A stretch of DNA of 64,000 bases from Gordonia sputi NBRC 100414 (GTDB lineage: Bacteria; Actinomycetota; Actinomycetes; Mycobacteriales; Mycobacteriaceae), in contig NZ_BAFC01000045.1 in NCBI RefSeq assembly GCF_000248055.1, forward strand, positions 118,876 through 182,875, in the 5' to 3' direction. The position numbers and the translations under genes are program-made. Below are positions 28,507 through 35,700 of the stretch, piece after piece. Numbering within the stretch: the stretch's first letter is position 1; every line of letters begins with the position of its first letter. The notes beneath the pieces were generated by a model. The model was given only the letters and a program-made list of their open reading frames with translations, was not told where the DNA came from and searched no databases.

Positions 28507-28537
28507 ACATTGCGAGCAACTATGTTGTGCACAATGT
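28507..28537. promoter_or_regulatory. Candidate OhrR operator upstream of ohrR
   Basis: An inverted repeat ACATTG...CAATGT spans 28507-28537 and contains a perfect TTGTGCACAA palindrome. It ends 23 bases before the ohrR start codon. OhrR-type MarR repressors bind long AT-richer inverted repeats over their own promoter, and this is the only such element in front of ohrR-ohr. The assignment is by position and symmetry. Confidence 0.55.
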
Positions 28538-28560
28538 AAATCGGGCCTAGTGTTCTCCAC

Positions 28561-29061
28561 GTGGGAAAGATTCGACTCGACGACCACCTGTGCTTCGCGC
28601 TCTACACTGCGTCGCGCGCGATCATCGCCGCGGAGCGACCGGGCTTGCGCGAACTCGGACTGACGTATCCGCAGTACCTCGTGATGTTGGTGCTGTGGGA
28701 GGAAGAATCTGTCCCGATCGGCCGGCTGGGGGAGCGTCTGCAACTGGACTCGGGCACCGTGTCACCACTGGTTCGTCGTTTGGAGTCGATGGGACACGTG
28801 GAACGTCGCAGGTCTCCCGACGACGAGCGGTCGACGATCGTGTCACTGACCGAATCGGGCGCGGCGCTCGGCGAAAAGTCTGACTGCGTGATGGCCGCCT
28901 TGGTCGACGCGTTGACCGGTTCGTCGAACGATTCTTCGGTCGACGATCCTGCGGAACCCGGTGCGGAATCCGATGCCGACTTCGACGTCGACGCGGCCGT
29001 CGAGCTGCGTGCGGCACTGCACCAACTATCTGATGTGTTGCGCGCCAACCAGGCTCGCTGA
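28561..29061 (+). CDS. ohrR: Organic hydroperoxide-sensing MarR-family repressor
   Basis: A 166-residue MarR repressor of the ohr gene. The sensing cysteine is Cys11 in DDHLCFALYTASR, matching Cys15 of B. subtilis OhrR. The wHTH is GLTYPQYLVMLVLWEEE, QLDSGTVSPLVRRLESMG, and the wing RRRSPDDERSTIVSLTE. After residue ~110 it has an acidic/serine insert (SSNDSSVDDPAEPGAESDAD) that is longer than usual. The start is GTG 28561. The target gene ohr follows 17 bases downstream on the same strand, so the two are probably one autoregulated unit. Confidence 0.94.
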   Translation: MGKIRLDDHLCFALYTASRAIIAAERPGLRELGLTYPQYLVMLVLWEEESVPIGRLGERLQLDSGTVSPLVRRLESMGHVERRRSPDDERSTIVSLTESGAALGEKSDCVMAALVDALTGSSNDSSVDDPAEPGAESDADFDVDAAVELRAALHQLSDVLRANQAR

Positions 29062-29078
29062 AAAGAAGGGATGTCACC

Positions 29079-29501
29079 ATGAAGACTCTGTACACAGCCG
29101 AGGCGCTTGCGACCGGCGAAGGCCGGGACGGCCACGCCAGGACGAGCGACGGACAACTTGATCTCGATCTCGCGATCCCCAAGGAGCTGGGAGGTCCCGG
29201 CGGCGCGACGAACCCGGAGCAGCTCTTCGCAGCCGGCTACGCCGCGTGCTTCCACAGTGCGCTGCGCACCGTTGCGCGGGCCGAGAAGGCCGACGTCAGC
29301 GACTCGGCCGTTGGCGCCCGAGTGTCGTTGGGCTCCAACGACTCCGGTGGTTTCGAGCTGGCCGTCGTTTTGGAGATCTCGTTGCCGGCGCTGAGCGCAG
29401 ACGACGCGCAGGCACTCACCGCTGCGGCCCATCAGGTGTGCCCGTACTCCAACGCCACGCGCGGCAATATCGACGTCACGCTGACGCTCGTCGACGAGTA
29501 G
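29079..29501 (+). CDS. ohr: Organic hydroperoxide resistance protein (OsmC/Ohr family)
   Basis: A thiol peroxidase reducing organic and fatty-acid hydroperoxides. Its 140 residues are the standard Ohr length. The active pair is Cys57 (GYAACFHSAL) and Cys121 (HQVCPYSNATRGN), and the conserved TNPEQLFAAGYAACF places it in the Ohr rather than the OsmC branch. ATG 29079 follows AAAAGAAGGGATG. It pairs with ohrR immediately upstream. Its substrates would arise from the abundant unsaturated lipids of this group. Confidence 0.96.
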   Translation: MKTLYTAEALATGEGRDGHARTSDGQLDLDLAIPKELGGPGGATNPEQLFAAGYAACFHSALRTVARAEKADVSDSAVGARVSLGSNDSGGFELAVVLEISLPALSADDAQALTAAAHQVCPYSNATRGNIDVTLTLVDE

Positions 29502-29505
29502 TCGC

Positions 29506-29582
29506 GACACCATCCGCGTGGTCTCGGGATCACGGCGTTCCGCTGAACGTTCTGGCCGCGGCGTTCCGCTGAACGTTCTGGC
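29506..29582. repeat. Decayed fragments of the DHFR-family gene and a 24-bp direct repeat
   Basis: Just after ohr, 29506-29522 is identical to 28194-28210 inside the DHFR-family gene, and 29533-29549 is identical to its last codons (28456-28472), in the same order and strand. The end piece then recurs: 24 bases at 29533-29556 are repeated at 29559-29582. GCGTTCCGCTGAACGT within it can form a hairpin and appears inverted at 31092-31107. This looks like the remnant of a partial gene duplication. Confidence 0.7.
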
Positions 29583-29659
29583 GGTCGAACTCCAGATTTT
29601 CTGTCGGTGCCCACCGATACTCTGATACTCGAACATGTTGTCGATTGTCAGGGGGCATC

Positions 29660-31089
29660 GTGAACGCCAGCAGCAGCACAGAAATTTTCGACGACGCCGA
29701 CCCGTCCGGGTTGGAGTTGGATCAGATCGCAGACCGCCTTGTGGGCCACGCCAGTCAGATCGCGAGCCTCACAGGGCGGTTTCTGCTGCTGCTCTCTGAG
29801 TTCGACCGCAGGAAAGGGTGGACGGGAGAGGGGATCATGTCCTGCGCGCACTGGTTGACGCTGCGGACCGGGTTGTCGATGCGTACGGCACAGCAATACG
29901 TGCGGGTGGCGCGCACCCTCGATGGGGTGCCCCGGATTCGGGATGCGTTCGTCGAGGGCCGCCTGTCGTATTCGAAGGTTCGTGCGCTCACGCGAGTCGT
30001 GACGCCCGACCGCGAGGACGAACTGCTCAGCGTCGCGTTGTCTGCCGACGCGGCCCAACTCGAGCGGGTCGTGAGGGCGATCCGCTCGATCGATCAGCGT
30101 GAACGAGAGGCGACCGAAGGCGAGGTTGAATCGACGGCGTCGTGGGAATGGAACTCCGACGGCACGTTGTCGGTGCGGATGCGGTTGTCGGCGTTGGACG
30201 GGGCCTCATTTCTTGCGGCGACGGTGCGTGCCGAGTACGAGCGAACACGCACGTCGTCTGACGACGCTGGACCGTCGGTAGCGGATCTGGTTGCCGCGCA
30301 GATTGATTCGGCAGAGTCGCCTGACCGGGAGGCTGAGATCGAGGAAGCCGGCCTCGAGCCCGCCGATCAACGGTTGTGGCGGCATACCCCTGCCAACATC
30401 GCACCCGCCGTGGTGTTGATGGCGGAGACGATGCAAGCGGCGATCGACGTGCCGACGTTCACCCCCGGGGCAGAGGTGGTCGTGCACAGCCAGTCGTCGG
30501 AGGCTGACACGTGCGGGGCTGACCCGTACGTCGAGGGTGGGCCCGCGCTCTCGGCGGCTGAGGAGTCGGAAGCGTCGTGTGGCGGCACGAAGACCGAGGT
30601 GCGTCACGGAAATCGGGGGACCGTCACGTCGTGGGGGCGTCGGACGCGGACGCCCTCGACGCGGACGCTGCGCGCGATCCTGGCGCGCGATGGCGGATGC
30701 CGCTACCCGGGGTGCGGACGGACTCGACACCTGCACGCGCATCACGTGCGCTTCTGGTCGCGCGGTGGTGCCACGACGCCCGACAACCTGGTGCTGCTCT
30801 GTTCGTCGCACCACCGAGCGTTGCATCGCGGCGAGTTCTCGATCACGGCGCATGCGTTGCAGCAGTTCACATTTCATCGCCAGGAGGATGGGCAGCTGAT
30901 CGAGCAGGCGCCGCCGATCTTGCGCCAGCCGGTTGGCGGCCTGCGGCGATCGCCGACGACGCGGTCGTCCCCGAGAATCCGGGACCTCTCGACCTGGGCT
31001 ACACAACCGAGGTGCTGTACGCCGGTTGGCGGTTCAAGCAGTCGGCCGCGGCCCGCGCCGACCGACCCGCCTCGCTGGCCGCCGCGTGA
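29660..31089 (+). pseudogene. DUF222/HNH endonuclease (13E12-type repeat protein), frameshifted near its 3' end
   Basis: Residues 1-270 are the helical DUF222 domain (ADRLVGHASQIASLTGRFLLL, MSCAHWLTLRTGLSMRTAQQYVRV). The C-terminal HNH nuclease is RYPGCGRTRHLHAHHVRFWSRGG, then TPDNLVLLCSSHHRALHRGEF. Around 30,915-30,945 third-position GC bias moves to another frame, in which translation ends at 31089 with VLYAGWRFKQSAAARADRPAS. The original frame instead runs through attL to 31234, an artificial tail. GTG 29660 with AGGGGG upstream is the likely start; TTG 29645 is possible. Such genes are the REP13E12 repeats of mycobacteria, and a 16-bp inverted repeat brackets this one. Confidence 0.85.
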
Positions 31090-31146
31090 CGACGTTCAGC
31101 GGAACGCTCGACGGACCCGCCGCGCACGAGTGCGGACTCCGTCACG

Positions 31147-31190
31147 AGTGCCCCCAGTAGGGCTCGAACCTACGACCTGCGGATTAAAAG
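31147..31190. repeat. attL core of the integrated element
   Basis: 44 bases identical to 47435-47478. It contains the 3' half of tRNA-Lys from the discriminator base to the anticodon loop, but no 5' half, so this side is the orphan copy. The match stops at AAAAG, in the anticodon loop, the usual crossover region for tyrosine integrases. The DUF222 gene ends 58 bases to its left. Confidence 0.96.
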
Positions 31191-31336
31191 ACGGAATCCG
31201 CACGGTTTGGGTGATGCGGGCGAGTGACGACTAGAGCTATTTGCGCTGGTAGGCGGCTATGTCGCCATCTTGGCAGGATCGGTGAAGTTCGGGTGGTTCT
31301 GCGTGGTGCGTGACAGCGGTGTGACCACGAAGACCG

Positions 31337-31552
31337 CTACTTGGCGCGGAGCCTCACGCCTTCGGAAATCTGCTGCGCCCATGATTCGAGGTCGCTTTTG
31401 CCTACCCCATTGATCCCGACGGACTTGAGCTCACGCTCAAGCGCCTTCATCACCGTGTCAACCGGTTTACCCTTGCCATTGCGTTGAGCCCTATCGAACA
31501 CCTTCTGCATGGTGTCTCGGAGCTGCTTCTGGATATCTCGCTCAAGGCTCAT
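31337..31552 (-). CDS. Small conserved-looking protein next to attL
   Basis: 71 residues, helical and strongly charged: SLERDIQKQLRDTMQKVFDRA, then KPVDTVMKALERELKSVGI and SDLESWAQQISEG. No membrane segment or known motif is recognised. It is the last leftward gene before attL and stands apart from the others. The regular alternation of hydrophobic and charged residues and a normal ATG start suggest it is real. The function is unknown. Confidence 0.5.
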   Translation of the reverse strand: MSLERDIQKQLRDTMQKVFDRAQRNGKGKPVDTVMKALERELKSVGINGVGKSDLESWAQQISEGVRLRAK

Positions 31553-31661
31553 CTGCGCATCATCTCAGAGCGCGCTCGAAGCCCGGCGATCGAATGGGCT
31601 ATTTTCGCTCGACTAGGTGACAGGCCGAGACTTGTCGGTAGGGGTGCCATAGATTTCCCCC

Positions 31662-31904
31662 ATGACCACCCGCATGACTCGCAAAGTCCTCACCATCACC
31701 GACGTCGCCGCCCTCACGGGCCGCAGCGCCAACGTGATCTACGACGCCCTCAACTCCGGTGCCCTCGACGGCAGCCACTCGATGCGCGGAGGCCGCTGGT
31801 TCATCACTGAAGCCGCCGTCGACGCATGGATCGCCCAGGGGTGCCCCCGCTACGGACAGTACGAGGCACCACCGGTCCATCAACGCATCGCGGACCTGGA
31901 CTAG
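31662..31904 (+). CDS. Small helix-turn-helix protein (excisionase/AlpA-like)
   Basis: 80 residues. KVLTITDVAALTGRSANVIYDA with the wing GGRWFITEAAVDAWIAQG is the HTH_17 fold used by excisionases and AlpA-type activators. It is one of two such proteins in the element; the other is beside the repressor at 45.1 kb. No strong ribosome site precedes ATG 31662, so it may be leaderless. It is the only rightward gene at this end, and its last 4 bases overlap the tail of the toxin gene on the other strand. It may control excision from the attL side or regulate the TA pair. Confidence 0.75.
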   Translation: MTTRMTRKVLTITDVAALTGRSANVIYDALNSGALDGSHSMRGGRWFITEAAVDAWIAQGCPRYGQYEAPPVHQRIADLD

Positions 31905-32419
31905 TCGGCCCACCGGTCGGCCAGTGCCTTCGATGCCGTGGATACTTTCATCACTAGGCGTCGCTCACGCTTCGCCACCGGGGTGAAATCAAACCGCTCG
32001 TAAAACCGCTGCGCCTCCTCATTGATGGCATCGACGACGATCAGTCGCCCACCACCCATCTCGGCCGCGCCAACAGCGCGCCCAAGCGCATCTAGGAGCA
32101 ATTGTTCTCCGTATCCATTCCCCTGTATCGAGGAGTCGAGCGCGAGGCGAGCGATCAGGAACCCCGGCACCCGTGAGTACCCTCCAGCGAGACCACCACT
32201 CACTCCGTCGTCTTCACGCACTACCTCAGTAGGGCAAATTGCGAAGTAAGCACACACTTTCGACTCGCCTAGCGGTGTCCACACGTACACACGCGCAACG
32301 CCGCCGTTGTTCGCACGGTGAGCTTGTTCGGAAAGCCAATCGTTGAGTGACTCGATGCCACAGTCGAACCCTTCGATGACGTGATCGTCGTCCAGCTGGG
32401 TCGACTCAAACTCTCTCAT
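31901..32419 (-). CDS. GNAT acetyltransferase toxin (TacT/AtaT-like) of a TA pair
   Basis: 172-residue GNAT enzyme of the kind that acetylates aminoacyl-tRNA. The N-terminus FDCGIESLNDWLSEQAHRA is characteristic of TacT-type toxins; the acetyl-CoA loop is DSSIQGNGYGEQLL (QxxGxG), and the likely catalytic tyrosine is in FYERFDFTPV. Its start overlaps the stop of the DUF1778 antitoxin by 4 bases, the canonical antitoxin-first order. Location at the far end of the integrated element beside attL is typical of stability cargo. The tRNA target cannot be deduced. Confidence 0.9.
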   Translation of the reverse strand: MREFESTQLDDDHVIEGFDCGIESLNDWLSEQAHRANNGGVARVYVWTPLGESKVCAYFAICPTEVVREDDGVSGGLAGGYSRVPGFLIARLALDSSIQGNGYGEQLLLDALGRAVGAAEMGGGRLIVVDAINEEAQRFYERFDFTPVAKRERRLVMKVSTASKALADRWAD

Positions 32420-32688
32420 CGGCGCTTGAACACGGCGGGCTTGCGCGCGGCTTCAGCCAGTCGAGGAGCCGCGTCGGCAGAGTCCAGGGACGACATCAAC
32501 GCATCGAACTGCTCAGTCGGCATGACTGTAATCAACTCTTGTCGAAGCACCTCTTCCGCACGTGCCAACGCTGCCTTCCGAACAAACTCAGATGCGGGTT
32601 CGTGCACGACATTGGCGGCGCGTTGAATCCGATCGAGAGTCTGAGCTTCCGCTCGGACCTCGATCCGCTTGCTCTTCGTATCTGCCAT
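32416..32688 (-). CDS. DUF1778 ribbon-helix-helix antitoxin
   Basis: 90 residues. The N-terminal RHH dimerisation and DNA-binding part is KRIEVRAEAQTLDRIQRAA, then EPASEFVRKAALARAEEVL, the DUF1778 signature. The C-terminal ~40 residues (PTEQFDALMSSLDSADAAP) would wrap and neutralise the GNAT toxin. It is translated just before the toxin with an ATGA overlap. A 7-bp inverted repeat 44-64 bases upstream of its start is the probable autoregulatory operator. Confidence 0.9.
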   Translation of the reverse strand: MADTKSKRIEVRAEAQTLDRIQRAANVVHEPASEFVRKAALARAEEVLRQELITVMPTEQFDALMSSLDSADAAPRLAEAARKPAVFKRR

Positions 32689-32731
32689 GACACCCCTTTT
32701 GGCTGCGAGAATGAGGGTTTATCTACTCCAA

Positions 32732-32752
32732 TGTACGGGAAGTGTCCGTACA
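32732..32752. promoter_or_regulatory. Inverted repeat, probable operator of the TA pair
   Basis: TGTACGG (32732-32738) and CCGTACA (32746-32752) are perfect 7-bp arms separated by 7 bases. They lie between the tape measure stop and the antitoxin start, where the leftward TA promoter must be. RHH antitoxins bind such short palindromes cooperatively with their toxins. Confidence 0.7.
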
Positions 32753-32777
32753 AATCTACACGTCATCAGTGGCGCGT

Positions 32778-35700
32778 TCATCCCATCGCCGCCAAGTGGA
32801 TGCCTGACTTCTTGAGCAAGTCCTGCATGTCCTGCACGGTGATGTACACCTGCTTGCCCTCCTTGACGGCCTTCTGTAGTTCGCCGATCTGGCTCGTGAG
32901 TGCGCTCATCTGGTCCGAGATGACCTGCGAGAGCACGGGTATGTCGTTGCTGCCGGTCGACGGTTGCGGCGCGAGGTCGCCGAGGGTGACCGATCCGGCA
33001 CCGTCTGTGGCGAAGTCGTAGGCGATGGCGGCGTACGGTGCGATGGCGCTCGCGGCGGTGAAGCCCGCGCCCGCCCCGAGGGCCATCCAGTCCTGCCAGC
33101 TCTTCGGGGCCATCCAGTCGGATGTGTCCTCCTGATAGCCACCGAAGCCGCCGTCGGCAAACGCCTTCACCATCCCAAGTTCGCGACCCGCTTGCAGCCA
33201 CAGGTTCTTCGACTTGTCGGAGCCGTTGATCGGGATGAACGCTTCACGTCCCGCTTCGCCCGCGAGGGTGACCCACGCGTTCGCCTGGTCGAGCATCTGC
33301 GCGGCGTCGGGTCCGCCCCAGCCGCCGTTGGCGTAGGCCATCAGCGGTAGCGGGTTCTTGCCCGCCTCGCCCTTGCGCTCACCCGCGCTGCTGTCGGCCT
33401 CGCGCTGCGCCTTGCGAATCTCTTCTTCGAGCGTCGTGATTGCCGACTGTGCGCTCGCGACCGCGTTGCGTGCCTTCGTCGCATCCGCGTCGGCGGTGGC
33501 GATGTCGGTGGCCGACTTGTGTTGCGCGCGAGCGTCACCGGCTTTCTTCTCGGCGTCGCGTTGCGCGGCCTGCAACTGCACGAGGTCGCGCTTAGCCTTC
33601 GCGAGTTCAGCCTGCTTCGTGATCAACTCCGACCGATCCGGAGCGGTGGCGAAGCGGTCGTGGCGCGCCTGGAGGTCGGCCATCAGGTCCCGTGAGGTTT
33701 GCGCGGTCGCCTGCGCCTCGGTGACGGCGCTGTTGGCCTTGTCGAGTTCCCCCTTGGCGGCGGCGCGGTCCTGCGGCTTGGCCGAGTCGTACTTCGTCTG
33801 CGCCACCTTCGCCGCGGCCTGTGCCTCGGTGACCGCGCGTTCAGCCTCCGCGACCGCGGCATGGCCGCTCGTGAGGTCGGAGTCGGTGGGGCGGGTCTTG
33901 TTGTCGACGTCGGGCATCTTCGTCGACGCCGACGGGGTGTCATAGCTACTGGAGAACGACGAACTCGACGACGAGCCACTACCGGACCCGAAGCTCGACG
34001 GCCAGTTCGTCACCTGCACCGGCATTCCCGTGCCGCCGAAGTCGCCCGACGCGCCCGCGCCGTCAGCGGTGCCGACCGACGGACCGAGGCGGGTCAAGAG
34101 GTCTTTGGACTCACCCTGCTTGGACTTGATCTCGCTGTAGTAGCCCTGTCGCCCACTGGAATACGCCGACGCCGCCGAGTCGCTACCCGGTGCCTGCTGT
34201 AGCCAGAACGCGTTTTTGTACGGGTCGGACTTGTCGTAGCCGGGGGACTGCTTGAGCTTGTCCATGCGGTCGTAGAAGCCGGTGATGTTGGTGTTGGGAT
34301 CGTCGCGGCCCGCGTAGCTCGAATCCTGCTGGAAGGTACCGTGCCATGCGCCGCCACCGCCGATGGCAGAGTTCGACAGGTTGCTCTCTTGCATCGCGGT
34401 CGCGAGGTACGCCTCGATCTCGGCGTCGGAGTAGCCGCGCTTGCGGCCTTCGGCGATGATCTTGCGCGCCACGTCGTCGCGGGATGCGTTGGGGCCGAGC
34501 GTGATGTCGCGGATGCCGCCCTGTTGACCCTGTGCGCCCGTCTGCGCCCCGACCTGCGCCGAGAAGCGGGTGTGCACATGATCGGTGTGACCCGCGTAGT
34601 CGCTGGCGAAGTAGGAGCCGTCGGTGTCGGGTTGGCGACCGTGCCAGCCGAGCTTCTGCCCGGTCTGCGGGTTCATCCAGATGACCTGCTCGATCGACGG
34701 ATCGTTGACCGCCTGACCCATCATGTATTCCGCGAACGCCTGCATGTCGGCGACCGAGCCGGTCCAGTCGATACCGCGGTTGAGGTGCTGTGGGTTCGGG
34801 GCGTAGCCCGCCTCGTTGCGGTCGCTCTCCTGGTGACCGGCGTAGGTGGCGGGCTTGACGCCGTGGGCCGCGCCGAGCTGGGTGATCCAGTCGGGGAAGC
34901 CGTCGGAGCCGGACGAGCCCGCGGGTAGCCCGTAGCCCACCTGGCCGCCGTCGGCGTAGCCGGGGATGCGGGGAAAGCGCATGTGCTGCACGTCGGACAT
35001 GAACGCGTTGCCGTAGTAGTCGACAGCGTCGACGGGCTGCACCCATTCGCGGTTGGAGAGCGCGGTGAAGATGCGGTCATCCTTCGGGCCACCGGGGCCG
35101 AACACCTGCCCGCCACCAGCGCGGCCTACGAGTCGACGGCCCTGCGCATCGCGCGGTGCGCTCGCGGGAGCCGAGACGGTGTTGCCCTCGACGTCCTTGT
35201 AGGTGACCAGCACCTCCATGTGGCGCTGCTTGATGATCTCGGCGATATCGCGTTGCGCCTGTTCGGTTTTCGCCTCTACCTTGACCGAGCCGTCAGGCAG
35301 GGTCGTGACGGTGTAGCCGAGGGCTTCGAGCTTCTGCTTCGTCTCGGGGCTGTTGTCGGTGATCGTGACGGACTTGCTGTCGGGCACCCCGTTCACCGTG
35401 ACGGTCAGGTCGCCGAACTTGGCGGTCGTTTCCTTCGCTGCATCACCTGTCTGCCCGATGGCTGCCGAGGCTTGGGCAGCTTTGATCCCCAGCTTTGCCG
35501 CCTCGTCACCGGCTTGGGTCATGCCCTGACCAACGCCGATCATCTTGTCGGCAGCGCCGATGGCTGCGTTGCCGGCTGTTTCGAGGTTGCGCCCGAGGTC
35601 GCCCATGGTTCCGGGAAGGTGTTTGAGGATGCCGCCGAGTGACGAGGCCATCGAACCGAACGCGCCGACGGTGTACTTCTGCATGTACCCCACGCTCGTG

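Noticed and set aside
31147..31190. A second tRNA-Lys gene at the left end of the element
   Set aside because: Only the 3' half is present (discriminator to anticodon loop); it is the att core, not a tRNA.
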